Shown piece by piece: positions 50,635-61,599 of a stretch of 64,000 nucleotides of DNA (positions within the stretch are counted from its first letter, which is position 1; every line of letters begins with the position of its first letter). The notes under the pieces are model-generated. The model was not told the DNA's origin, did not search any database, and was given only the letters and a program-made list of their open reading frames with translations. Origin of the DNA: Maricaulis sp034670125. Lineage in GTDB: Bacteria; Pseudomonadota; Alphaproteobacteria; Caulobacterales; Maricaulaceae. The translations under genes and the position numbers were made by a program. The stretch covers positions 124,001-188,000 of the forward strand of contig NZ_JAXMOC010000002.1 in NCBI RefSeq assembly GCF_034670125.1. The letters run 5' to 3'.

Positions 50635-51554
50635 AGCTCGTGCCCGTTCGGCATCACCGGAGCCTCACGCAGCAGGACAACGGAGATCCGGCGATTGCCC
50701 GGCATGTAGGGATCATCCGGATAAAGCGGCTCTGATCCCGCCTTGCCACGGACCTCGTAGATACGGTCGTCGCTGATTCCGGCGCGCTGCAACACTGCGC
50801 GGGCAGCGTTCGCCCGGTCGGCGGACAATTCCCAATTGGTGTAGTCGGCGCCCGGCGTGGCGGGAGCGCTGTCGGTGTGACCCGCGACAGACAGGCGATT
50901 GGGCAGACGCTCGGCGATGCGGGCGACGGCGCGGAGCAGGGTGACAGCGCGCTCGTTCGGCTGGGTCGCGCCGGGATTGAACATCGGCCGACCTTCCTGG
51001 TCGATCAGCTGAATACGCAGGCCTTCCGGCGTTTCGTCGATCAGGACATGATTGGACAGCTCGGCCAGTTCCGGCATCTCCTGCATGGCCTGGCGCAAAG
51101 ACATGGACGCCGAGTGCAGTTCCGCGGCGTCGCGGCGCTGCTGCGCTTCGGCCATGGCCGCGGCGGTAACCGCGGTGACGGACTCCACGGATTCCGGAGA
51201 CCCTTCCGGCGACTGTTGACGGTCACGGTCATTGAGTTGCGGGGCTGTCGGCGCCAGACGCTGGCGCTGTGAGCTGTCGCCTGATCCCTGCACACCATCA
51301 TCGCCCGGCGAGGTGCCGGCAAGCGGGGCGCCGGATCCGGAGTTGGAGGGCGAAACGCTGGCGGGGGCGAAATAGTCGGCAATGCCGCGTTTTTGCTCGG
51401 GGGTGGTGGTGTTGATGAGCCACATCAGCAGGAAGAATGCCATCATCGCGGTGACGAAGTCGGCATAGGCGACTTTCCAGGCGCCACCATGGTGTCCGCC
51501 GCCGCCGCCCTTGACGACTTTCTTGATGACAATCGGCTGATCCGAGGCTGCCAT
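50631..51554 (-). CDS. motB: Flagellar motor stator protein MotB
   Basis: 307 aa. A cytoplasmic N-terminus with a basic, Gly-rich segment (VVKGGGGGHHGGAWKV) leads into one membrane helix, AYADFVTAMMAFFLLMWLI, whose Asp is the proton-binding residue of the stator. The periplasmic part ends in an OmpA-like peptidoglycan-binding domain (VAGHTDSAPATPG, NWELSADRANAARAVL, DDPYMPGNRRISVVLL). ATG 51554 is preferred; GTG 51560 is an alternative. motA is not adjacent, as in Caulobacter, where the two are separate. It implies that the organism is motile. Confidence 0.92.
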   Translation of the reverse strand: MAASDQPIVIKKVVKGGGGGHHGGAWKVAYADFVTAMMAFFLLMWLINTTTPEQKRGIADYFAPASVSPSNSGSGAPLAGTSPGDDGVQGSGDSSQRQRLAPTAPQLNDRDRQQSPEGSPESVESVTAVTAAAMAEAQQRRDAAELHSASMSLRQAMQEMPELAELSNHVLIDETPEGLRIQLIDQEGRPMFNPGATQPNERAVTLLRAVARIAERLPNRLSVAGHTDSAPATPGADYTNWELSADRANAARAVLQRAGISDDRIYEVRGKAGSEPLYPDDPYMPGNRRISVVLLREAPVMPNGHEL

Positions 51555-51654
51555 GTCCACCCACCTTGTTTACTTACCTTGCCGTCTTGTAGACCGTTAT
51601 CCTTAAGGTCCGGTTTCAAAACCCGAACCCGCCGCAAACCGATGAGGACATGCC

Positions 51655-52119
51655 GTGGCTGAAAGTCGCTCTTTCCGCGATGCCCTGGGACGCTACCCGA
51701 CCGGGGTCGCCATCGTGACCGCCTTTGTCGACGGCAAGGCGCTCGGGATGACGGTTAACTCCTTCGCGTCTGTATCGCTCGATCCGCCTTTGGTGCTGTG
51801 GTCGATCGAGACCGCGAGTGAGCGCTATCCGATTTTCGGCAAAGCCGCGCACTGGGGCGTCAACGTGCTGGCCGCCGACCAGGCCGGGCTCGCTCATGCC
51901 TGCGCGCTGGATGCTGACCTGGGGGCCTGTCACACGCGCTGGAGTGGTGAAACCGTGCCGCTGATCGACGGCGCCGTGGCCCGCCTGACCTGCAAGGCCG
52001 AAGCGGTCCACGCCGGCGGCGATCACGACATCATGGTCGGCCGCGTCCTGACGCTCGACATGCCGCGCGATGTGCCATCACTGGTCTTTTACCGGTCGGC
52101 TTATTGCGAACCGGGTTGA
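51655..52119 (+). CDS. Flavin reductase-like (HpaC/NtaB family) FMN-binding protein
   Basis: 154 aa, split-barrel flavin reductase domain. FRDALGRYPTGVAIVTAF is the family N-terminus, TVNSFASVSLDPPLVLWSI contains the flavin-binding serines, and the C-terminal GGDHDIMVGRVL has the conserved His. Such proteins reduce FMN/FAD for two-component monooxygenases; no monooxygenase gene is adjacent. The start is GTG 51655 after GATGAGGACATGCC; a nearby ATG at 51650 is out of frame. The 3' end overlaps the convergent penicillin-acylase gene by 19 bp. Confidence 0.9.
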   Translation: MAESRSFRDALGRYPTGVAIVTAFVDGKALGMTVNSFASVSLDPPLVLWSIETASERYPIFGKAAHWGVNVLAADQAGLAHACALDADLGACHTRWSGETVPLIDGAVARLTCKAEAVHAGGDHDIMVGRVLTLDMPRDVPSLVFYRSAYCEPG

Positions 52120-54425
52120 AGCCGCAGCACGGCCAGCCCCTCGGGCGCATCGTCCATCGTCCAACCCGTGGGAATGGTGATGTACTCACCCCGTCCCCAC
52201 ATCGGTGCGAGATCATCATAGTGACGCGACATCACATTGCCGGATTGCCCGGTGGTGATCATGAAGCGTGAGGTGTCGGGTGCCGCCATGTCGTAGAGCG
52301 CCCGGTAGGACGCACCGTGGAACACTTCATAGCCCGGTGTCCGGTAGGAGTAATGGGCGACATTGACCGTCGAGCCGTCGCCCGGCACCGGCGTGGTAAT
52401 GGTGAACCAGTCCGACAGGACCGGAAAATCGGAAAACGGCCTGTGGGCGTGGCGAGCATAGTGCACATCGCCCCAGCGCCAGGATGAGACGTCCGCTCCG
52501 TAATCTGCCGCAGCCGCGTCCATCGCCTGGTCCAGGGCCGGGCCGGTGAGATCCTGGCAGGTTTCGACAGGATCGCTTCCGGCGTCGTCACACCAGTGAC
52601 CCAGATCGCCGGTCAGCACGTCCATCATGAAAACGCGCCGGTCACCATGCCAGGATGGCAGAAGCTCGCCCAGCTCGTCACCATAAATATCGGTCGAAAG
52701 CTCCCGCATCCAGGCCGAATAGATCAGCGGTTCGGGCCGGTCGACGGCCATGTCGGCGTCCCAGTCAGCCAGCAGCGCCAGTGCGGCACGACCAGCCTCG
52801 GTCTCCGGCTCGGCCCGTAGCAGGACTGGCAGAAGGCGCAGGGCCGTATCGCTGACCGTGTCGACCTGCAGCGACTGCATGGTCTCGATATCGTGGATGG
52901 GGGCGGCATTGATGCCGTCATTGATCCGTCGAATGCGCGAAACCCCGTACCATTCCGAGGTCAGATAGTGCGGGTAGTCATCCGGTACGATCTTGTTGTT
53001 GGCGGTGGCAACAAAACCGCGATCCGGATTGAGGGTGTGCGGAAGTTCCTCGAACGGGATGGTGGAGACCCAGGCGCCGGTCTCGTCGCGTACGGGGATC
53101 CGGGCCGGAGCGTAAAAGCCGATATCTCCGTCCCGGTCGGCGAAGACCATGCTTTGCTGGGGAGCGACAAAACCGCGGATTGCGGAGACAAACCCATCCC
53201 AGTCGTCGGCCTCGATGATGTGCAGGCCAACCCCGGTGGTCGCGTCATCCGGCTCGTCGAGCATCCATTGAAGGGCGAAATAGTCGCTGCCGTCCGGCAC
53301 CGGATAGTTGAAATGCTTGGGATCCAGGACCGGCCCGGTCGCGGTTTCGCGGCGGGTGATGATCACGTCCTCGCCGAAGCGGACAGTGATGTGTTCCTCG
53401 CGCTGGCCGGTGATGTCAGCCTCGGTGATCGCGTGCAAGTCGCCAACATCGGGACCGGTATTGGTAAAGCCCCAGGCAATCTCGTCGGTGCGGCCCAAGG
53501 TGACAAAGGGTGTGCCGGGCAGGGTGGCGCCGACGACCGAGCCCTGCGGCGTGGTCAGGCGGGCCAGATACCAGATCGCCGGCGCCGCCAGACCCAGATG
53601 CGGGTCGTTGGCCAGGATCGGCAGTCCGGAGGCGGTCCGTGATCCGGACAGCACCCAATTGTTCGACCCGTCGCGTCCCGTGTCCTCGGGACCCATCACG
53701 GGTGCCGGTTCCTCGACCGGGGGCAGGGTGGTCGCCTCAATGCCGATATCGGCCATGGTCAGCGAGCGCGGCGCGTCATCGGGATAGCGGCCGATGAATT
53801 CGGCCGTGCGCTGCTCGCCCAGCTGCGCCACCAGAGCCGCCATGCGCGGTTCCTGGAAGGCATTGCCAAACAGGTCCAGCGCGATGGCCTTGTAGACCAC
53901 GACCGTGTCGGCGGGCTGCCAGGGCTCGGGATCGAACATCAGGATCTGGAATTCCGGCGGCGGCACAAAGCCCGGCGCCTCGATCACCGCGTTGACGCCG
54001 TCGGCATAGGCCTGCAGGGCGGCGCGGACATCATCGGGCAGATTGTCGACCGCTGTATCCGACGCCGTTCCCAGACCCATGGTGCGGAAGAAGATGTCGG
54101 TGTCGAGACCCGGCTCTCCCAGGATTTCCGCGAGACGGCCGCGCAAGGCGCGGCGGGTGATTTCCATCTGCCACAGCCGGTCCTGGGCGTGGGCGACGCC
54201 CATGGCGTAAAAGCCGTCCTGCTCGGATTGGGCGAAGATATGGGGCACGCCATGACGGTCGCGGGCGATGGTCGCCTCGCCCTGTAGGCCGGCCATGGTC
54301 ATTTCGCCGGTCGTCTGCGGCAGGGAGGCATAGAGCCGGTTGGCAACGATCAGCGCGCCGACCAGGGCCAGCGCGACCAGTCCTCCGGCGGCCCAGCCGA
54401 GATAGCGCAGAACACGTTTGATCAT
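52101..54425 (-). CDS. Penicillin-acylase-family N-terminal-nucleophile hydrolase
   Basis: 774 aa. An N-terminal membrane helix (YLGWAAGGLVALALVGALIV) anchors or exports it. The alpha region (residues 40-230, DRHGVPHIFAQSEQDGFYAMG) precedes the autoprocessing site: Ser254 in GRDGSNNWVLSGS becomes the catalytic N-terminus after cleavage. Next are LANDPHLGL and AWGFTNTGPDVGDL, conserved in the family. Such enzymes cleave amides, such as acyl-homoserine lactones or beta-lactam side chains; which one is not evident. ATG 54425 follows GGGGAGCAAG; the frame upstream is spurious. It is divergent from the next gene. Confidence 0.93.
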   Translation of the reverse strand: MIKRVLRYLGWAAGGLVALALVGALIVANRLYASLPQTTGEMTMAGLQGEATIARDRHGVPHIFAQSEQDGFYAMGVAHAQDRLWQMEITRRALRGRLAEILGEPGLDTDIFFRTMGLGTASDTAVDNLPDDVRAALQAYADGVNAVIEAPGFVPPPEFQILMFDPEPWQPADTVVVYKAIALDLFGNAFQEPRMAALVAQLGEQRTAEFIGRYPDDAPRSLTMADIGIEATTLPPVEEPAPVMGPEDTGRDGSNNWVLSGSRTASGLPILANDPHLGLAAPAIWYLARLTTPQGSVVGATLPGTPFVTLGRTDEIAWGFTNTGPDVGDLHAITEADITGQREEHITVRFGEDVIITRRETATGPVLDPKHFNYPVPDGSDYFALQWMLDEPDDATTGVGLHIIEADDWDGFVSAIRGFVAPQQSMVFADRDGDIGFYAPARIPVRDETGAWVSTIPFEELPHTLNPDRGFVATANNKIVPDDYPHYLTSEWYGVSRIRRINDGINAAPIHDIETMQSLQVDTVSDTALRLLPVLLRAEPETEAGRAALALLADWDADMAVDRPEPLIYSAWMRELSTDIYGDELGELLPSWHGDRRVFMMDVLTGDLGHWCDDAGSDPVETCQDLTGPALDQAMDAAAADYGADVSSWRWGDVHYARHAHRPFSDFPVLSDWFTITTPVPGDGSTVNVAHYSYRTPGYEVFHGASYRALYDMAAPDTSRFMITTGQSGNVMSRHYDDLAPMWGRGEYITIPTGWTMDDAPEGLAVLRLQPGSQ

Positions 54426-54486
54426 GATGACTTGCTCCCCATTCGCGGCGAGACTAGCAAGGGGCGGATTGATTGGGGAGAGCGCA

Positions 54487-55365
54487 ATGGCACGCTGCAC
54501 GTTTTTGGGTCTTGGAGTGATGGGCTATCCGATGGCCGGTCACCTGACGGCCGCCGGCCACACGGTGACGGTCTGGAACCGCACGGCCAGCAAGGCGCAG
54601 GCCTGGGCCGACCAGTATGCCGGTTCGGCTGCTGAAACGGTGGAGGCCGCTGTCGCCGAGGCGGACTTCGTCCTGATGTGTCTGGGTGACGACCCCGACG
54701 TCCGGCGCGTGGCCGAGCAGGCGATTCCCGCCATGAAGCCGGGCGCGGTCCTGGTCGATCACACCACAGCGTCCGCAGAGCTCGCCCACGACCTCGACAT
54801 AGAGGCCCGAGATGCCGGCATCGGCTTTCTCGACGCGCCGGTTTCCGGCGGTCAGGCCGGAGCCGAGAACGGCCAGCTCGCCATCATGTGTGGCGGCGAG
54901 GCGGACACATTTGCCGCCGCCGAGCCGGTCATGGACAGCTATGCCAAGGCGATCACGCTGATTGGTCCCGCGGGCGCCGGTCAGCTTTGCAAGATGGTCA
55001 ACCAGGTCTGCATCGCCGGCATCGTCCAGGGCCTGTCCGAAGGCCTGCACTTTGCCCAGCGCGCCGGGCTTGATCCGGAGCTGGTGATCGGTGCCATTTC
55101 CAAGGGCGCGGCGCAGTCCTGGCAGATGGAAAATCGCTGGGAGACGATGGTCGCCGGCAAGTTCGACTATGGCTTTGCCATCGACTGGATGCGCAAGGAT
55201 CTCCGCATTACGCTGGACGAAGCCCGCCGCAATGGGGCGACCCTGCCGGTCGCGGCGCTGGTCGACCAATTTTATGCCGACGTGCAGGCCATGGGCGGCA
55301 ATCGCTGGGATACATCGAGCCTGATTGCGCGGCTCGAGCGACCCAAGGGGGGATCAGGCGTATGA
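54487..55365 (+). CDS. NAD-binding beta-hydroxyacid dehydrogenase (HIBADH family)
   Basis: 292 aa. The NAD motif GLGVMGYPMAGHL is at residues 8-20; the substrate site FLDAPVSGGQAGAENG and catalytic Lys in GAGQLCKMVNQVC are intact. It belongs to the 3-hydroxyisobutyrate/tartronate-semialdehyde reductase superfamily but is not the valine-pathway paralogue at 62731. The substrate is unknown. ATG 54487 follows TGGGGAGAGCGCA. Its end overlaps the next gene by ATGA, so it heads a three-gene coupled operon with two membrane proteins. Confidence 0.9.
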   Translation: MARCTFLGLGVMGYPMAGHLTAAGHTVTVWNRTASKAQAWADQYAGSAAETVEAAVAEADFVLMCLGDDPDVRRVAEQAIPAMKPGAVLVDHTTASAELAHDLDIEARDAGIGFLDAPVSGGQAGAENGQLAIMCGGEADTFAAAEPVMDSYAKAITLIGPAGAGQLCKMVNQVCIAGIVQGLSEGLHFAQRAGLDPELVIGAISKGAAQSWQMENRWETMVAGKFDYGFAIDWMRKDLRITLDEARRNGATLPVAALVDQFYADVQAMGGNRWDTSSLIARLERPKGGSGV

Positions 55366-55895
55366 GTGAACCAAAGGGCATGATCGCCAACGACCCGGTG
55401 GTGATGGACGTCTGGAAGCGACTGACCAAGCTGTTCGCGGTCTGGCGTTTGATCGTGTTTGCACCGTTCACGCGGCGGATGTTCTATCAGGTCACAAACG
55501 ACCAGATGTCGACCCTGATGCGGACCCGACACTGGAAGCTCGCTCTCGGCCTGCTCGGCGGACTTGATGCCGCCCAGATCGATTTTCTGGTCGAGTGGAC
55601 CCAACTCAATGCCGACCGGACCGAGCGGATTTTCCGTTCCACGGCGCTGCTGATTGTGACCATACCGGTCGCGGGTGTCTTCGGGATTTCAGAGTTTGAT
55701 CCAACCTTCTGGGAGCAGATTGGCTTCGAACGGCTGGATACGCTGATCTTCATCATTGCAGGCTGGATGGTCGTCAGCGGTATCATGATGGCGGCCGCAT
55801 GGCGCGCCCGTGACCTTGCCGACCTGGTCAAGCTCGAGAAGGCCCGGCGGGCGCTACGCACCCATCAGCAGGCACAGGTTTCCAACCAGCCATGA
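55362..55895 (+). CDS. Membrane protein of unknown function, 177 aa
   Basis: No family recognised. The N-terminal ~90 residues look soluble and helical (VWKRLTKLFAVWRLIVFAPF; MRTRHWKLALGLLGG; AQIDFLVEWTQLNADRTE). Two membrane helices follow: ALLIVTIPVAGVFGI and LIFIIAGWMVVSGIMMAAAW. The tail is charged (ARDLADLVKLEKARRALRTH). Both ends overlap neighbours (ATGA with the dehydrogenase, ATGA with the TRIC-like gene), so the three are translated together. Confidence 0.75.
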   Translation: MSEPKGMIANDPVVMDVWKRLTKLFAVWRLIVFAPFTRRMFYQVTNDQMSTLMRTRHWKLALGLLGGLDAAQIDFLVEWTQLNADRTERIFRSTALLIVTIPVAGVFGISEFDPTFWEQIGFERLDTLIFIIAGWMVVSGIMMAAAWRARDLADLVKLEKARRALRTHQQAQVSNQP

Positions 55896-56521
55896 GCATC
55901 GAGCTAATCTTCATCGTGCTCGACTATGCAGGCATCGGCTTCTTCGCTTATTCCGGCGGCATGCTGGCGGCGCGCAAATCGCTTGACCCGTTCGGGGCGG
56001 TGATTGTCGGCGCGGTAACCGGGATGGGCGGCGGCACGCTGCGCGATGTACTGCTGGGATCGCTGCCGGTCTACTGGATCATCGAACCGAAATACCTGCT
56101 GGTGGCGCTGTTTGGCGCCTTGCTGGGCTATTTTACCTCGCCTTGGGCGCAGGCGATCGCCACTCGCCGCGCCGCCCTGATCTGGGCCGATGCCGTCGGC
56201 CTGGCGGTGTTTTGTGTGCTCGGCGCCCAGGCCGGGCTGGCCGCCGGCGCGCATTGGACCATTGCGCTTTTGACCGGGATGATGAGCGCCGCCTTTGGCG
56301 GGCTGTTGCGCGACATCATCGTCAATGACGTGCCGCTGGTGCTGCGCGAGGACATTTATGCCCTGGCAGCGCTGGCCGGGGCGGCGGCCTATGTCGGCGG
56401 CATGACGCTGGGTCTCAATCCCAGTGCCGTGACCCTGGGTTCGGCCCTGCTGGCTTTTGTCCTGCGTGGCTGTGCCATCCAGTTCAAATGGTCCCTGCCG
56501 GCGATCAAGCTGGGTGACTGA
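55892..56521 (+). CDS. Trimeric intracellular cation (TRIC) channel-like protein, UPF0126/YadS family
   Basis: 209 aa with seven helices in two inverted repeats: DYAGIGFFAYSGGMLAARK...GAVTGMGGGTLRDVLLG and, in the second half, DAVGLAVFCVLGAQAG...GMMSAAFGGLLRDIIVND. The paired GGGxxRD motifs are the TRIC signature. Prokaryotic TRIC channels carry monovalent cations. It is coupled to the preceding gene by ATGA, and a hairpin at 56556-56585 lies downstream. Confidence 0.92.
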   Translation: MSIELIFIVLDYAGIGFFAYSGGMLAARKSLDPFGAVIVGAVTGMGGGTLRDVLLGSLPVYWIIEPKYLLVALFGALLGYFTSPWAQAIATRRAALIWADAVGLAVFCVLGAQAGLAAGAHWTIALLTGMMSAAFGGLLRDIIVNDVPLVLREDIYALAALAGAAAYVGGMTLGLNPSAVTLGSALLAFVLRGCAIQFKWSLPAIKLGD

Positions 56522-56555
56522 CACGCTTTGCGCGGCTGACCCCGTCAAGAGGACG

Positions 56556-56585
56556 GCCCCGCGGCGCATTTGCGCACCGCGGGGC
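56556..56585. terminator. Bidirectional hairpin between convergent genes
   Basis: GCCCCGCGGCGC (56556-56567) pairs with GCACCGCGGGGC (56574-56585) across a 6-nt loop, with one G-T pair on the plus strand. There is no clear T-run. It lies between the TRIC-like gene end and the convergent GNAT gene end. Confidence 0.6.
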
Positions 56586-56599
56586 ATCGGGTTTTCAGG

Positions 56600-57088
56600 T
56601 CAGACCGTGAAGCTGGCGGGTCTGTCCTTGGTCAGCTCGATCATCTCGATGCCGCTGTCCGGATCGGTGAACAGGCGACCATCACGCCATCCATGCTTGG
56701 CATAGAAACGCCGCGCCTGATCATTGTCCCGGAAGCAGTCGAGCCCGATCTGATTGCTGTCGCGGAACAGGGTGGCCTCTCCGTGATCGAGCAGACGTTT
56801 CCCGATCCCGATGCGATGGAGATCGAGGTCGACCATCATCAAATCGATCCGCCCCGGCTTCGTGGCACAGGCCCCGACCCGGACGCCATTGAGTTCAGCC
56901 ACCATGAGCGTCGCCACATTGTCGCGATAATAGGCGGCGATGGCGCCGGAGGCGATATAGCCCACGACGGTTTCGGCGCCGATGATATCGGGATATCTGA
57001 CCCGGATGGTGCGCGCGGACAGCGCTTCCAGCGGGTCGGCATCGGCCAGCGTCGCAGGCCGAAGTATTACTTTGGATAGATCTTGCAA
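56600..57088 (-). CDS. GNAT-family N-acetyltransferase
   Basis: 162 aa. N-terminal VILRPATLADADPLEALSARTIR, the central beta4 MMVDLDLHRIGIGKRLL with the acetyl-CoA loop (HRIGIGKRL; R/Q-x-x-G-x-G/A), and the C-terminal LDCFRDNDQARRFYAKHGW motif. The substrate is unknown. It appears to start with TTG at 57088 after CAGGAACAAGACA; no ATG fits better. It follows the PLP-enzyme gene on the same strand with a hairpin in between, so it is probably separately expressed. Confidence 0.88.
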   Translation of the reverse strand: MQDLSKVILRPATLADADPLEALSARTIRVRYPDIIGAETVVGYIASGAIAAYYRDNVATLMVAELNGVRVGACATKPGRIDLMMVDLDLHRIGIGKRLLDHGEATLFRDSNQIGLDCFRDNDQARRFYAKHGWRDGRLFTDPDSGIEMIELTKDRPASFTV

Positions 57089-57153
57089 TGTCTTGTTCCT
57101 GATAAAGAAGTATCGTTCGTTCGCAACGCCGGTCGCGAACGGTCTTCAATCAA

Positions 57154-57184
57154 GCCAGCCTGCCCGGTCAAAGGACGGGCTGGC
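57154..57184 (-). terminator. Hairpin after the PLP-enzyme gene
   Basis: GCCAGCC (57154-57160) pairs with GGCTGGC (57178-57184) and the inner bases add GCCCG/CGGGC. On the minus strand it is followed by TTGATTG, a weak U-tract. It may separate the PLP-enzyme transcript from the GNAT gene. Confidence 0.4.
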
Positions 57185-57241
57185 CGTATCAGGAATCAGA
57201 AAAGCGGCGCATAAACGCTCCAAGCGGTGAAAGGTCGATGG

Positions 57242-58390
57242 CTAAACCGCTTTCGGGCCTGCCGCAAGCGCGTGGCGGAGGTCTGCAAGCAGGTCCTGCG
57301 GGTCTTCCAGACCAACTGACAGCCGGACCAGATCGTTCGGCGTCGGACTGTCAGGCCCCTCAATCGGCTTGCGGTGTTCGATCAGGCTTTCCACCCCGCC
57401 CAGTGATGTGGCTTGGGTGAAAAGCTTGGTGGAGGCGGCCAGCCTGGCGGCGGCGTCATGGCCGCCGGACAGGCGCAGGGACAGCATGCCGCCAAAGCCG
57501 TTGGTCATCTGGCGCGTGGCGATGTCATGACCGGGATGGCCCGGCAGGCCCGGATAGAGCACGGCGTCGAGACCAGCCTGGCCCTGCAGCGCGTCGGCAA
57601 TCATCAGGGCGCTGGCGCTTTGTCGCTCGAAGCGAACCCAGAGTGTGCGCAAGCCGCGCATCAGGAGCCAGGTTTCGAACGCGCCGGGCACAGCACCGGT
57701 CTTGGAATGGATTTCGCCGATCTCTTGCCATCTCGCATTGACCTCACGCGTGGCCAGCACCCCTGCGAGAACGTCGGAATGCCCGTTGAGGTATTTGGTC
57801 GCCGAGTGCATGACGATGTCGGCGCCCAGCGCCAGGGCCTGGGTTGTGCAGGGCGGGGCACAGGTGGAATCCACCCCCAATGTCGCGCCGACTGCATGGG
57901 CGATATCCGCTGTCTTGGCGATGTCGACGACGGCCCAGGACGGGTTGGCCGGGCTCTCGATCCAGATCAGGTCGGTATCGGGCCGGGCCGCGGCAGTGAG
58001 CGCGTGCAGATCACCGGGCGCGATGAGGTTGAGCGTGATGCGCTTCTTGGTCGCCGCGCGCTGTAACAACAATTTGGCGCCGTAATACATCTCGGTCTGG
58101 GCGATCACATGCCCGCCGGTCGGCACGCTCTCGACCACAGCCGCGATCGCCGCCATGCCGGAGGAAAAGAGTTTCGCCTCCGGTGCGCCCTCCAGCATGG
58201 CCAGAACCTTTGCCGCCTGTTTCTCGGTCGGCCCTTCCGGACGGCGATAGTCCTGATCACCAATCAGCTGGTTGTCCGCCCCGCGCGCATAGGTCGTCGC
58301 CGGATGGATCGGCGGGATGACCGCGCCGGTGATCTGGTCGATGGCGTGCATCGCCTGGACGGTGAGGGTGGTGCGGGATGGGGCGGTCAT
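57242..58390 (-). CDS. Cys/Met-metabolism PLP enzyme (cystathionine beta-lyase/gamma-synthase type)
   Basis: 382 aa, fold-type I PLP enzyme of the trans-sulfuration family. Signatures: PPIHPATTYARG, LFSSGMAAIAAVVESVPTGG (PLP phosphate), ESPANPSWAVVDI, and the PLP lysine in HSATKYLNGHSDVLAGV. C-terminal TSLGGVESLIEHRKP and LVRLSVGLEDPQDLLADL are also conserved. It could be cystathionine beta-lyase (MetC), gamma-synthase or a related lyase; sequence alone does not decide. ATG 58390 begins MTAPSRTTLTVQAMHA. It stands as a single gene. Confidence 0.9.
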   Translation of the reverse strand: MTAPSRTTLTVQAMHAIDQITGAVIPPIHPATTYARGADNQLIGDQDYRRPEGPTEKQAAKVLAMLEGAPEAKLFSSGMAAIAAVVESVPTGGHVIAQTEMYYGAKLLLQRAATKKRITLNLIAPGDLHALTAAARPDTDLIWIESPANPSWAVVDIAKTADIAHAVGATLGVDSTCAPPCTTQALALGADIVMHSATKYLNGHSDVLAGVLATREVNARWQEIGEIHSKTGAVPGAFETWLLMRGLRTLWVRFERQSASALMIADALQGQAGLDAVLYPGLPGHPGHDIATRQMTNGFGGMLSLRLSGGHDAAARLAASTKLFTQATSLGGVESLIEHRKPIEGPDSPTPNDLVRLSVGLEDPQDLLADLRHALAAGPKAV

Positions 58391-58490
58391 GGCGGGTCCG
58401 GAATGGCTGCGTGCGGGTGGAGATTACAGCGTTTGCAGGAGGCTTACATGTTTGCGGTGCACGGGCGGCGCGGGAACCGCATCCCCCCGT

Positions 58491-58610
58491 TTGTCATCCC
58501 CGTTGGATGTCCGGCGAATGCCGGACGCAAGACGGGGAGCTAGGTAGTGGCCACAAGTTAGGTCCCTGACTTTCGCCCGGCCTGCGCCGGGCGTTCATCA
58601 GGGATGACAA
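58491..58610. repeat. Palindromic intergenic repeat, family 2, long copy
   Basis: TTGTCATCCC...GGGATGACAA outer arms with inner ATGTCCGGCGAATGCCGGAC and CGCCCGGCCTGCGCCGGGCG palindromes. Very similar to the copy at 58747-58867. The DNA between the two copies (58611-58746) contains no gene I can support. Confidence 0.87.
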
Positions 58611-58746
58611 CAGCTGGAGGTGCGCGATGAGTACGAAGGGGCAGCGCCTCGCGCGGACCCATCTTTAAATCCATTGTCAGAAAGCGGGCCGTATCCGGTT
58701 CTTGAGGTCAAGGGCGCCGAAGGCGCAAACTCTTCGCCTCGGTACG

Positions 58747-58867
58747 CTTGTCATCCCCGTTGGATGTCCGGCGTAGGCCGGGCGCAAGACGGGGAGCTAA
58801 CTCGTCGCAGCCACATAGGTCCCTGACTTTCGCCCCGCATGCGCGGGGCGTCCATCAGGGATGACAA
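58747..58867. repeat. Palindromic intergenic repeat, family 2, long copy
   Basis: Same architecture as 58491-58610, with TTGGATGTCCGGCGTAGGCC and CGCCCCGCATGCGCGGGGCG as inner parts and a shared ACTTTCGCCC segment. Two near-identical copies only 137 bp apart suggest local duplication or mobility of the element. Confidence 0.87.
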
Positions 58868-58910
58868 TCGCTGCGGAAGCTCGATGGGCAAAAACAGGGC
58901 GCCAGAGGCG

Positions 58911-59300
58911 CTAGCATCGGATCGGCTTTGCGATTGAGTGAGCAATGATGGCGTAGACTAGGCTTCCCGCGAAACATAGGCCCACAATCCAAGGCAAGGG
59001 CGCGGCAAGTTCGTCGGGAATTTTGTCGGAAAACGTGATGACCAACATAGTCATCCCGGCCAGCCATACCAATGCAAACGAACAGATCAGCGGGACAAAC
59101 GGCCAGACCGCCATGCGTTTAGCAAGATTGCATTCAGGGCAATGCGGGATGGGGTCACGACCCGTGAAGTAATAATAGTCCCCAATTTGAGTTGTTGGCT
59201 CGCCGACGGGACCGAGCTGCCGTCTCTGATCCTGGAGTTCGGCGGTGTACGCATCGAAAACATGGCCGCAACCGACGCATTCCATTCGTCCCCACGCCAT
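58911..59300 (-). CDS. Zinc-ribbon protein with two membrane helices, unknown function
   Basis: 129 aa. Two CxxC pairs (CVGCGHVF near residue 8 and HCPECNLAK near residue 54) form a likely zinc ribbon; two membrane helices follow (WPFVPLICSFALVWLAGMTML and LPWIVGLCFAGSLVYAIIAH). The ATG at 59300 starts MAWGRMECVGCGH. Its start lies six bases from the hemB stop codon at 59307, so it may be cotranscribed with hemB. No family recognised. Confidence 0.75.
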   Translation of the reverse strand: MAWGRMECVGCGHVFDAYTAELQDQRRQLGPVGEPTTQIGDYYYFTGRDPIPHCPECNLAKRMAVWPFVPLICSFALVWLAGMTMLVITFSDKIPDELAAPLPWIVGLCFAGSLVYAIIAHSIAKPIRC

Positions 59301-59306
59301 GTGCGC

Positions 59307-60287
<981 letters not shown>

Positions 60288-60421
60288 GTCGGCCTCTGGT
60301 CTTCTTCGTCTGCAATGACATATCAAACTTGCCGCCGCGGCAAACCCGCGTTACGGCTCCGGCCAAAGCCGTCGGACAAGATTTGTCCGCCAAACAACCG
60401 AATAGCAACAGGAGTGCTGCT

Positions 60422-61558
<1,137 letters not shown>

Positions 61559-61599
61559 AGCGCCCACCTCCCTAAACCCCGAGTGCCAGAACGCCGAGG

